NCBI GenBank assembly: GCA_036822015.1
Contig: DAISIL010000054.1
Span: 1 to 21,890 of the forward strand
Source: DAISIL01 sp036822015
GTDB taxonomy: Bacteria; Bacteroidota; Bacteroidia; Cytophagales; Bernardetiaceae
Direction: 5' to 3'
DNA length: 21,890 nt
A program made the position numbers and the translations under genes. The notes under the pieces are model-generated. The model searched no databases, was not told the DNA's origin, and worked only from the letters and a program-made list of their open reading frames with translations. Below, piece by piece: positions 5,306-13,900 of the stretch. Numbering within the stretch: position 1 is the stretch's first letter; the number at the start of each line of letters is the position of its first letter.

Positions 5306-7807
5306 CTACCTGTTTTTGGCGACATTACAAACGATATTCGCTAGGTTGTCCGCTCCTGGGTAGCCCTTTGCGGCGGCTTTTTGGAGGGCTTCACAAGCCT
5401 CGTTGAGTTGGTCTAGGCGTTGGTGGGCCAGCCCTTTGAAGTAGTAGGCTTGCGAAGGTGTCTCATCCTTTTGTCCATCGACGACCTTTTGTAGGTCAGC
5501 AATACAAGCCTTATCGTTGTTGAGCATATAGTTGGCTACCCCTCTGTTTTGGATCGCTAAGTAGTGATCGGGCTTCAAGGCCATTGTTCGATCAAAGTCC
5601 TGAATGGCTTCCTTGTACTGCTTCAAATTGACCCTGGCACTACCCCTGTTGGCATATACGTTGGGTTCGGCGGGATAGTATTCCGTCATGATGGTAGAAA
5701 GGCTATCTGCTTTTTGATATTTTTTTTGCGAAAAACACAAGATAACACTTTTCTCCCAAATTACATAAGAATCTTCCATGTTCGGTTTGCTGATGTAAAA
5801 ATCTCTCCCGCGATCCAGGAGACGTTCGGCACTATCGAGTTGATTTTGTCCAATCAAGCGATCAGCATAAAACACCCAGGCCTTTCCGCTTTCGGGATTT
5901 CGTTCGACCAGTTCGACCAGCAAGCTATCTGCCCTGCCCTGGTTTCCTTCACGGAGGGCGCATACGTGGAGCAGTTGGTACATATCAATTAAGGGCCGCT
6001 TACGGATTACGTCATCGGCATATTTCTTTGTATTTTCGCAATCGTTCATGTTGTAATGAATCAAAGCCAAAATCACATGATTTTTGTAAAAATATGGATT
6101 GGTTTCGAGGGCCTCCAACATAACATCCCGAGCTTCTTCCCACTTTTTTTGGTGGATCAGGTAACGCGCCTTCATCGAAAGTAGCGATTCTGTACCATCA
6201 GCAGAAATACTTGCAAAAAAGCGATTGGATTTTTCAACTTCTGGAAGCGGCATGGCATAACGCCCCGTTGTTACGTCGGGTAAGATGCTATTCTGGATGC
6301 GATACGAGACAAAACGTTCCTTGTGTACGTAGAAAGCAAAGAGCATAAAAATCGTTACGCCCAACAAAAAACTTTGTGTTGGAAATTCACCCAACTCACG
6401 CCTAGGCAAAGCCCGCTGATGAAAAGCCGCCGTAGCTCCCAAAAAGAAGAGCAAGAAAACATGGTGCGTTGCCCGCTCGAGGGGGAAGCTAAACATAGAT
6501 GGGCCAGCATAGCCCAACATACCAGCCAAACAAAGAAAAGAAAAAATCTTGTACTTACTTTCAATTTTTTCATCAGGTATTTTAGAAATCCGATAGACAT
6601 ATACAAAACTCACAAAAAAGATCGCCATGAAGATCAAGGCACCCGGCAGCCCCATCTCGGCAGCTACCTGCAAAAGGTCGTTGTGCGCCCGTCGGGGTGC
6701 TTGAGTGCCGGTCTTGTAAAAGCCAGCATCATAATCAGGGAAATGCACCTTCCAATTATTGACCCCAACACCGAAAATGGGATAATCGCGGATCATTTCA
6801 ATACTTTTTTTCCAGAGGAATATCCGTAGGTTTCCCTCCGAAGCGGCCCCTACACTCAACTGCACCTTGCTCACCAGGTCTGTGCCAAGATTTGCCCTTT
6901 GCTTTTCGGGGACTTGCTGCAACTGCTGGATGCCATAACCCATAACAAAACCCAAAACAAGTGTGCTAAAAGTGAGCAAGAAAGCACTACGCCAGATAGG
7001 GCGATAGCTGCTGGCATGACGACCAAAAACTAAGTAGCTCAACAAGCCAAAAACCAACACCACCGCCAGCGTAACAAACACCGAACGCGCCAACACCAGG
7101 GCGATCACGAGCATAACCGAAAAAACAGCTAGCCCAGAAAGTGTTCTCCAAACGGAGCGATCGGTCAAGAAAAGATACACCGCGAAGGGTAATTTAATCA
7201 GATGGCTAATCGCAATTTGGTTTTTGTTGTCATAAAAAGAGCGCACCAAAGCCACATCCGCATCAGCGACTTTGTACATCTTTTCAAAATATTCAGTCAA
7301 GTAGAAATAACCATCCAGCAGCAAAAACACCACCACCACACGGGCGGCAAAATCCAACATCTCGGGTTTTCTGTCCAGGATGACCATATACGATAAGATC
7401 ACGCCGATCATGGTACCGTAGCGCACCAGCCCCGTAAATGCCTCTCCGTAATTGATGACATTGACAAACGAAACAATAGCCCACAACAAAAAAGCCCCAA
7501 AAAGTAGGACGTTCCATTGGTTGAGCAATGCCGTATTGAACCCCCAACGTTTGTAATTGATGAGCAATAAAAGCCAAAAGAGACCATTGCAGATATTGAT
7601 AAGTAGCCACTTGTTGATATTGGTATCCAGGGCGTTAAGCAGTGGTACAAACTGTATCGAAAACATCACGACCAAATAGAGATGCACCAGATAACTTTCC
7701 AGGGGAGGCGAGGACTTCACGGGAGAAGCTACGGGGGCTTTTTTGGCGGTAGGGGCGGCCTTAGGCTTGGAAGGAATCGAAGAAGGGCGTTGTTTTCTCT
7801 TGGCCAT
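5306..7807 (-). CDS. O-antigen ligase (Wzy_C) family membrane protein with TPR tail
   Basis: An 833-residue inner-membrane protein. Residues 1-35 are a Lys/Ala/Pro-rich cytosolic tail. About ten hydrophobic segments follow (first at 39-60, last near 480-495). The Wzy_C/WaaL signature is at 325-385: GNLRIFLWKKSIEMI, FGVGVNNW and RRAHNDLLQVAAEMGLPGA, with the conserved periplasmic Arg and His. Residues ~525-830 are TPR-like repeats, clearest in VYANRGSARVNLKQYKEAI and AYYFKGLAHQRLDQLNEA. Members transfer lipid-linked glycans onto lipid A or protein; the TPR tail resembles those of bacterial protein O-glycosylation ligases. Which acceptor it serves cannot be read here, and no glycosyltransferase genes are adjacent. 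It is the first gene of a two-gene operon with birA. Confidence 0.87.
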   Translation of the reverse strand: MAKRKQRPSSIPSKPKAAPTAKKAPVASPVKSSPPLESYLVHLYLVVMFSIQFVPLLNALDTNINKWLLINICNGLFWLLLLINYKRWGFNTALLNQWNVLLFGAFLLWAIVSFVNVINYGEAFTGLVRYGTMIGVILSYMVILDRKPEMLDFAARVVVVFLLLDGYFYLTEYFEKMYKVADADVALVRSFYDNKNQIAISHLIKLPFAVYLFLTDRSVWRTLSGLAVFSVMLVIALVLARSVFVTLAVVLVFGLLSYLVFGRHASSYRPIWRSAFLLTFSTLVLGFVMGYGIQQLQQVPEKQRANLGTDLVSKVQLSVGAASEGNLRIFLWKKSIEMIRDYPIFGVGVNNWKVHFPDYDAGFYKTGTQAPRRAHNDLLQVAAEMGLPGALIFMAIFFVSFVYVYRISKIPDEKIESKYKIFSFLCLAGMLGYAGPSMFSFPLERATHHVFLLFFLGATAAFHQRALPRRELGEFPTQSFLLGVTIFMLFAFYVHKERFVSYRIQNSILPDVTTGRYAMPLPEVEKSNRFFASISADGTESLLSMKARYLIHQKKWEEARDVMLEALETNPYFYKNHVILALIHYNMNDCENTKKYADDVIRKRPLIDMYQLLHVCALREGNQGRADSLLVELVERNPESGKAWVFYADRLIGQNQLDSAERLLDRGRDFYISKPNMEDSYVIWEKSVILCFSQKKYQKADSLSTIMTEYYPAEPNVYANRGSARVNLKQYKEAIQDFDRTMALKPDHYLAIQNRGVANYMLNNDKACIADLQKVVDGQKDETPSQAYYFKGLAHQRLDQLNEACEALQKAAAKGYPGADNLANIVCNVAKNR

Positions 7808-7829
7808 GGGTCAATTCTGTTTCTTTAGC

Positions 7830-7837
7830 CAAAGATA
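7830..7837 (-). promoter_or_regulatory. -7 box (TATCTTTG) for the O-antigen-ligase-birA operon
   Basis: On the minus strand the bases read TATCTTTG, an exact TAnnTTTG Bacteroidota -7 element, 22 bases before the ATG at 7807. A T-rich run lies where the -33 element should be. It forms one half of an inverted repeat with the ald promoter. Confidence 0.6.
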
Positions 7838-7873
7838 AGTGTGTTTTTTCGCAAAAAAAAACAAACAGCGGCT

Positions 7874-7881
7874 TATCTTTG
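7874..7881 (+). promoter_or_regulatory. -7 box (TATCTTTG) for ald
   Basis: Exact TAnnTTTG element, 26 bases before the ald ATG at 7908. A TTTC/TTTCG stretch at 7847-7851 may serve as a weak -33 element. The box lies downstream of the upstream in-frame ATG at 7839, which therefore would not be in the mRNA; this supports the 7908 start. Confidence 0.65.
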
Positions 7882-7907
7882 CGGCTCACATCCAAACCAC
7901 ACACACC

Positions 7908-9023
7908 ATGATTATTGGCGTTCCTAAGGAAATCAAAGCAAACGAAAACCGTATCGCCCTCACCCCTGCCGGCGTACACGAGCTTAAAAGGCACGGACAT
8001 ACCGTATATGTGCAGGCCAGTGGCGGCGTAAATAGCGGCTTCACCGACCAGGTCTATCAAGAAGCCGGCGCAACAATCCTACCCACCATTGAGGCCGTCT
8101 ATGAAGCTGCCGAGATGATCGTCAAGGTCAAAGAACCCATCGCACCGGAGTACGAACTCATCAAAAAAGACCAACTGCTGTTTACTTATTTTCACTTTGC
8201 CTCCTCCGAAGTCCTCACAAAGGCGATGATAAGCAGCGGTAGCATTTGCCTGGCTTACGAAACCGTAGAGAAAGCCAACCGCTCACTGCCTTTGTTGGTG
8301 CCGATGTCAGAGGTAGCCGGCCGTATGGCGATCCAACAAGGAGCCAAATACCTCGAAAAAACCATGCAAGGCCGAGGCGTACTCCTCGGAGGTGTACCTG
8401 GCGTAAAGCCCGCTAACGTTTTGATTTTGGGCGGGGGCGTGGTAGGAACGCAAGCCGCCAAAATGGCCGCCGGACTGGGGGCTAACGTAACGATCATGGA
8501 TGTCAGCCTGGATCGCCTGCGCTACCTTGACGATGTAATGCCCGCCAACGTAAACACGATGATGTCCAACAGCTACAACATCTTAGAGATGGCCAAGCAA
8601 GCCGACTTGATCGTGGGGGCGGTCTTGATCGTGGGAGCCAAAGCCCCGCACCTGATTACCCGAGACATGCTCAAACTCCTAAAGCCCGGCACTGTCCTGG
8701 TCGATGTCGCCGTCGATCAAGGGGGATGTATCGAAACCTGCACGCCGACCACTCATGCCGATCCTATTTTTATCATCGACGAAATTGTGCATTACTGCGT
8801 CGCCAATATGCCAGGTGCCGTGCCTTATACCTCCACCATCGCACTCACCAACGCCACGCTCCCCTACGTCATCCAACTCGCTAATCAGGGCTGGAAAACA
8901 GCCTGCCAAAACAACCCCGAGTTGCGTCCGGGCCTCAACATCGTAAACGGCAAAGTCGTTTATCGTGCCGTCGCCGAAGCCTTCGATCTGCCCTACCAAT
9001 CCGTAGATACCGTTCTGGCATAA
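7908..9023 (+). CDS. ald: Alanine dehydrogenase
   Basis: A 371-residue NAD-dependent L-alanine dehydrogenase interconverting L-alanine and pyruvate plus ammonia, giving entry to and exit from central nitrogen/carbon metabolism. It begins MIIGVPKEIK. Active-site residues fall at the family's usual numbers: R15 (ENRIALTP), K75 (VKVKEP), H96 (TYFHF) and D270 (VDVAVDQGGC). The NAD-binding motif is GGGVVG (175-180) with acidic D198 ending the second strand. Length matches the family. An in-frame ATG at 7839 would add 23 residues, but it lies upstream of the -7 box and the homologous N-terminus starts at MIIG, so 7908 was chosen. Single-gene transcript ended by the hairpin at 9030-9064. Confidence 0.97.
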   Translation: MIIGVPKEIKANENRIALTPAGVHELKRHGHTVYVQASGGVNSGFTDQVYQEAGATILPTIEAVYEAAEMIVKVKEPIAPEYELIKKDQLLFTYFHFASSEVLTKAMISSGSICLAYETVEKANRSLPLLVPMSEVAGRMAIQQGAKYLEKTMQGRGVLLGGVPGVKPANVLILGGGVVGTQAAKMAAGLGANVTIMDVSLDRLRYLDDVMPANVNTMMSNSYNILEMAKQADLIVGAVLIVGAKAPHLITRDMLKLLKPGTVLVDVAVDQGGCIETCTPTTHADPIFIIDEIVHYCVANMPGAVPYTSTIALTNATLPYVIQLANQGWKTACQNNPELRPGLNIVNGKVVYRAVAEAFDLPYQSVDTVLA

Positions 9024-9029
9024 ACTAAA

Positions 9030-9064
9030 AAAACCTATAAGGTCGGAGAGACCTTATAGGTTTT
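9030..9064. terminator. Bidirectional terminator between ald and the DUF2911 gene
   Basis: Perfect 15-bp stem AAAACCTATAAGGTC (9030-9044) / GACCTTATAGGTTTT (9050-9064) with loop GGAGA. A-run on the left and T-run on the right let it end both converging transcripts. Confidence 0.9.
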
Positions 9065-9086
9065 AAAACACTTGAACTGATCGTGT

Positions 9087-9962
9087 TTATTTTTTCTTTT
9101 TCTTAGTCCAATCTGCCAGGCTGGTTGCCATCTGCTCTGAAAGCGACTTATAAAAATTGCCACCACTTTTTTCACCAACTTTTTGGGCTGCCGTAGCCGT
9201 TTCGATAGCGGCTGGATAATCTCCCTTAGCGGCTAAAACCTTAGCTTTGATCCAATGCGGATAAAAATGATCGGCACGCATGGCCAGGGCTTGATCGACC
9301 CACGTCATGGCTTGATCGACGGACTGCCCGTTTTCGATGTAATAGTTGGCCGTATTTGAGAAAGTGTACCAGAGGCTCCCGTATTGTGCCATGCCATTTT
9401 TGATGCTTTCCAGGGCATGGGTATCCGTGTCGGTCTTGAAATCGAACGATATGCTCATGTTGTCCCAATGCAAGGTGATGGTTCCGGTTTTTTCGTCGTT
9501 AGCCGTAATAAAGTAGAGTAAACGCTCTCTTTTGGGTGCTTCTTCGGGTTTTACCTTGATGGCGCAGAGGTCGTCTTTTTCGAGGGCTGCTTGGTCTTCG
9601 TAAGCAAAGACGCTTTTGCCCGCCTTATTGAAGTGTACTTTCCAGGCATCGTTCTCGAAGGGCGAAATGAATAAGTTGTAGCTGCCGGCAGGTATTTCGT
9701 TGCCTTCCACGACGACATTACGGCTAAACGTGATCTTCGTCGGGGCGTTGGCACCGGCACGCCATGCTTTCCCATAAGGCACGAGTTTGCCCCATACCTC
9801 ACGACCTTTTGCGGCCGGAGAGGAGTACTCAATCGTTACCTGGGTCAGGCCAACGGTCTGCATCACACTAGCGGCTGGGCTAGGCTGTGGCATCTCAATT
9901 TGCGCCCACACACTTGATAACATGCAGACAATCAGAGCAATAGTTAATGAAATCTTTTTCAT
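9087..9962 (-). CDS. DUF2911 exported protein with C-terminal TPR-like region
   Basis: A 291-residue exported protein. The chosen start (9962) gives MKKISLTIALIVCMLSSVWA followed by Q21, a classic signal peptide; the longer frame from 10001 adds 13 residues ahead of it and would begin within two bases of the -7 box. DUF2911 spans ~27-175: PSPAASVMQTVGLTQVTIEYSSP, AKGREVWG, PYGKAWRAGANAPT, PAGSYNLF and LHWDNMSISF. Function unknown; periplasmic by signal peptide. Residues ~195-270 form helix pairs (AMTWVDQALAMRADHFYPHW, AKGDYPAAIETATAAQK) like TPRs, an extension beyond the core domain. Ends in a Lys-rich tail. Likely monocistronic. Confidence 0.9.
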   Translation of the reverse strand: MKKISLTIALIVCMLSSVWAQIEMPQPSPAASVMQTVGLTQVTIEYSSPAAKGREVWGKLVPYGKAWRAGANAPTKITFSRNVVVEGNEIPAGSYNLFISPFENDAWKVHFNKAGKSVFAYEDQAALEKDDLCAIKVKPEEAPKRERLLYFITANDEKTGTITLHWDNMSISFDFKTDTDTHALESIKNGMAQYGSLWYTFSNTANYYIENGQSVDQAMTWVDQALAMRADHFYPHWIKAKVLAAKGDYPAAIETATAAQKVGEKSGGNFYKSLSEQMATSLADWTKKKKK

Positions 9963-9998
9963 CAGAGGATTGTAGTTGGTTTGTGTCCAACAAAAATG

Positions 9999-10006
9999 CA
10001 AAAATA
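9999..10006 (-). promoter_or_regulatory. -7 box (TATTTTTG) for the DUF2911 gene
   Basis: On the minus strand TATTTTTG fits TAnnTTTG, 36 bases before the ATG at 9962. No clear -33 TTTG at the right distance, so this is moderate support only. Confidence 0.45.
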
Positions 10007-10028
10007 ACAGCAGACCAAGCGTTAAAGG

Positions 10029-10059
10029 TTCGTTAATAAGGATTTGATTTGTATGTTTG
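10029..10059 (+). promoter_or_regulatory. Promoter of the MscS gene (TTCG-N19-TATGTTTG)
   Basis: TTCG at 10029-10032, a 19-base spacer, then TATGTTTG at 10052-10059, close to the Bacteroidota TTTG-N19-TAnnTTTG consensus. Transcription would start around 10066, which excludes the in-frame ATG at 10049 and fixes the start at 10082. Confidence 0.65.
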
Positions 10060-10081
10060 CCCCAAAAAAGAACGCTTATCT

Positions 10082-10966
10082 ATGGAAGTTCTAAGCCGCG
10101 CCTCCGAAATCATCTATGAGAAGATCCGCTACTGGTTAGAGATCATCATCGTGATGCTACCCAATGCTGTCATTGCCATCCTGATTATCATTGTATTCAA
10201 TTATTTATCTGGCACCTTATCAAGACTACTATACAAAATTCTCAATCGTCTTTTTGATAGTAATAAAACCATCTTACGGGTTTTGATGACGCTTTTTTCA
10301 TATTTTATCTTTTTGATTGGCGTTTTTTTGGCACTCAACATTTTGCACTGGGATCGCACCGTAACGACATTTTTGGCAGGTGCAGGGGTAGTAGGCTTGG
10401 CTTTGAGTTTTGCCTTCCAGGATTTGGTTACCAACTTCATCTCAGGAATGTTCATTGCGGCTCAAAAGCCCCTTTCCTTAGGCGATCTGGTCGAAACCAA
10501 TGGCTATATGGGACACGTTACCGAGATCGGGATGCGCTCCTTGACCCTCAAAACACTTGATGCCCAACACGTTACCATTCCCTCCAAAGATGTCTTCCAA
10601 AAGCCCCTCAAAAACTACATGCAAAGTCCCGAAAGACGAGTCCATCTCAAAGTGGGTGTCTCGTATAGCTCTGATCTTGAAGCAGTTCAACGTATCACCG
10701 CGGCCGCTGTGGCTACCATCTCGGAGATCGATCAACGAAAAGGCATTCATGTATTTTTTTCTGCTTTCGGGGATAGTTCGATTGATTATGACCTCTATTT
10801 TTGGCTTACCCAGAGCGATCAGGCGCACTACGTCAGTGTGTTGAGCAAAGTAGTGATCGCGATCAAAAAAGCCTACGACAAAGAAGGGATCACGATTCCA
10901 TTCCCGATACGCACCCTCGATATGAGTTTATCTCGGCAAACCGATACTAGATTTGATGCCATCTAA
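10082..10966 (+). CDS. MscS-type mechanosensitive ion channel
   Basis: A 294-residue small-conductance mechanosensitive channel that opens under membrane tension to release solutes in osmotic downshock. Two N-terminal membrane segments lie at ~20-42 and 66-88. The pore-lining TM3 at ~92-128 has the Gly/Ala pattern FLAGAGVVGLALSFAFQDLVTNFISGMF. The cytoplasmic β-domain follows: KPLSLGDLVETNGYMGHVTEIGMR and TIPSKDVFQKPLKNY. Length equals E. coli MscS. The start at 10082 is chosen because the upstream ATG (10049) lies inside the promoter. Its last 39 bases overlap antisense with the converging AsmA-like gene. Confidence 0.94.
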   Translation: MEVLSRASEIIYEKIRYWLEIIIVMLPNAVIAILIIIVFNYLSGTLSRLLYKILNRLFDSNKTILRVLMTLFSYFIFLIGVFLALNILHWDRTVTTFLAGAGVVGLALSFAFQDLVTNFISGMFIAAQKPLSLGDLVETNGYMGHVTEIGMRSLTLKTLDAQHVTIPSKDVFQKPLKNYMQSPERRVHLKVGVSYSSDLEAVQRITAAAVATISEIDQRKGIHVFFSAFGDSSIDYDLYFWLTQSDQAHYVSVLSKVVIAIKKAYDKEGITIPFPIRTLDMSLSRQTDTRFDAI

Positions 10967-13900
10967 AAATATCTTTGCCCAGTAGTTGAAGATAGATTTT
11001 TCCTGATCGCGCTCTAGTTTTACTTGTCCAATTTTCTTGTGTGCCAAAGGGCCCGGATTTCGGTTGCGCACAAGTGCATTAGCCACCACCGAAAGCAGCA
11101 GTTCGCTCACGCCAGCCGTATTGTTTTTTCTGTTGAGCAGCTTCACCTTCAGTTTCTGATAATTTAAATCCATGATACCTTCAGCCTGACTATCATTAGC
11201 CGTAATTTGAAAATGAAAATGTTTAATAAAGCCTTTATTTATTCGCAGTGCAGCCAGGGGAATAAGCAATTCGTTCAACGAACGCATATCCAGGCTATCC
11301 ATTGTTCCGCTGAGTTGATACCCATGCAGGCTGTCCAGAAGGTCGAAATACAGGCGGGCATGTAAGCGGGCCTCGCCCATTAGATCAGCGCGTATCAGGC
11401 AACTTAGGAGGCTATCCGTCGGATGGTTGGAAAGTCCATATAACTCGGCATCCAGGGGATCAAAATAAATTTCGCCCGACTGTTCACCTTTTTCAGGATG
11501 CTCGGAATAGCTCACCCGAAGCCCCCGCAAATGCAGGGTATCCATGGCAAAGGGAAAGGGAATCTTATCCAGATATTGTTGAGGCATAGGGCGATAAGCT
11601 CCGATTGCTTCAGGTAGTCGCTTATCGCGAAATGCCTCAATTCCCCCGCCATATACCGATGCACTACGCACCCTAAGCCCGCCTGCCGTAAACAAATACC
11701 GCCAATCCAGGCCCGTCATAACCAGGGTATCCATAGAGGCACGCACCCAATCGGTTTGGTAAGCTTGGGCGGACATGTACGCTGCCGGAGGTATTTTGGG
11801 TGTCCAATGCAGATCACGAACCAACACAGAGCGATCCGAAGAACGCAACACAATCGCGCCACTGGTGAGCTGATATGAGGTATCCGTTAAAGGGAAAACA
11901 TAAGCCGGTAATTGCAAGGAAATAAGCTCCGAAAAAAACAACTTTTTTGGATAAGTCATCGGGAGGGCAAAATCTTGCATGTGTAGTGTTACATTTTGCA
12001 AGGGAAAAAATTTATTTATCTTTTTTTCTTTTGGAAATTTAAAATCCATATCTGCCTGCCGCACAAGGAGATGAGCAATGGCGTATCGCCCAAAGAACGG
12101 CTTCAGATGGTCATATATCCTATCCAGGCTGTCCCAAGAAAAATCCCGCTGCCCTTTACCCCAATACTGCCGCCACACAGGTGTATCTACGATGATCGTA
12201 TCCAAGACCAAGGCCTCCTGCGTATAAGCATCTCTTAGACGCAAACCTCTAAAATATAAAAGTGGTGAACGAAAATAAAAATTATCTGTATTTCTTGAAT
12301 AAACTTCAATATTTTTGACTTGCACTTGCTTAGACTTGGAGGAGAAATAACCATCATGCCAGGTAAGCTGGTGGGTGCTATCGGGTAAAAGCTGCTCATA
12401 ACAAGCCACCCATACACGAATGTCGTCTGCATACAGAATCCGGTCATTGGTCATTTTTGCTGCTTTATCTAACAGAAAATGATCGACCTCAAGACGCACG
12501 CGATCAGCGTAGAAGGTATTGAGCCGTCCGGCCCGCTCACTCCTCCAATCAAATTGCAAGCTATCCACAAGGGCATGATGGACGACGAGTTTTTGTAAGG
12601 AGGACTGTACCAGTTCATAGAGCGATCCCAGTTTTACTTTTTCAGAAAAACTAGACGAAAGCGTATCTTTATTTGTGTTCAAGAAATGTAAGGATACATA
12701 AGGATTGGGTATTTTGAGCGTATCTAACTCAAGCTCACGGAAGAAAAGCCATTTTTTGATATTGAGACCTTTCAGATACAGATGAGGAATTTCTACTTGA
12801 TAAGTAGAATGATTTTTGCCCTGGCGAAGCGGGCGCAAACGAAGAGACTCAATATGTCCCATACCCTGATCTGACATTAGCACCAGGGACTCCGCCTCCA
12901 GAATATGCTGTTCGTCAGGCAGATAAAACAAATAATCTTTTAGAGAAAGCCGCAGAGAGTCCGACTGAAAAAACAAGTATGCCTGATCGCGGGTCAGGGA
13001 GTCAATCCTGAAATCAGTAGCCCACAAACGCACCTCTTGCACCCCCAAACGCTGCCGCAAGCCATAATCACGATTAAAATGCACCAGAGAAAAAGAGCCA
13101 TCGGTAAGTTCTATTTTTGATAGCTTAATCTCCGTCAGCAAGTCGTTTTCCAATAGTAGCCTTTGCCAAATTTTATTTTTTTCAATTTTTAATTTTGATG
13201 CCTCGTGCCGAAAGACGGACATCGCCGGCGCTACCACCAAAAGTCTATCCGCCCTCAACTTTTGGCTGCGTAACATCTCCAAAAAATCAAACCCCTCCAG
13301 AGCGATACGCTTGATTTGTAGATCGTGAATCGGATTTTCGGGAATGCTATCCAGACGCGCCAACTGTATCATCGGAAAAATAGGCATTAACTTTAACGTA
13401 TTGATTTCTAAAATCTTACTTCCCGAAGACAAGATAAAGTTTTCGCCTGTCAAGCGGTGTATCTGCCTGCGATCAGGAAGGGAAAAGCCATCGCCGGTCA
13501 GGTGTGCATAAGTAGCCGAGAGATACTGCTGACGTATTTGTAGGCGATGCAAACGCAAGCTCACTTTATCCAAAAAAATGTCTTGGTTTGCATCAGGGTA
13601 AGAAACATGTAGCGATAGGCGTTGAGTGCGGATGGTATCAAAAAAAATATTTACATTTTTGGAAATCAAAAATTCTTTTATTTCTTCGACGTATCGTTTA
13701 TTTTTTTTGTTGTTGCTTTTAGCAAATACCTTGATTTTACCACCGTTGAGCCGTAGCGTACCACCATTGAGCCGCTGCTCCAGGTATGCCTGCCAGGTAT
13801 CAATGTCTTTGAGTTCAAGATGCCTAAACAGAAGATCAAGCTGGGCGTGGGCTTGCTTCTCCGGGTGTGGAAAGATGCGCAGGCTATCTGCCTGAATGCC

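Larger units (their letters stand above)
7830..7881. repeat. Perfect 10-bp inverted repeat spanning divergent promoters
   Basis: CAAAGATAAG (7830-7839) and CTTATCTTTG (7872-7881) are exact reverse complements separated by 32 A/T-rich bases. Each arm contains one promoter -7 box. The symmetry could be coincidental use of the same strong box, or a shared operator. Confidence 0.8.

Noticed and set aside
6323..6829. 168-residue plus-strand open frame
   Set aside because: Antisense to the conserved Wzy_C region of the O-antigen-ligase-like gene, with low-complexity basic composition and no motif.
7839..7907. N-terminal extension of alanine dehydrogenase from ATG 7839
   Set aside because: Lies upstream of the -7 box, and known alanine dehydrogenases begin at the MIIGVPKE position.
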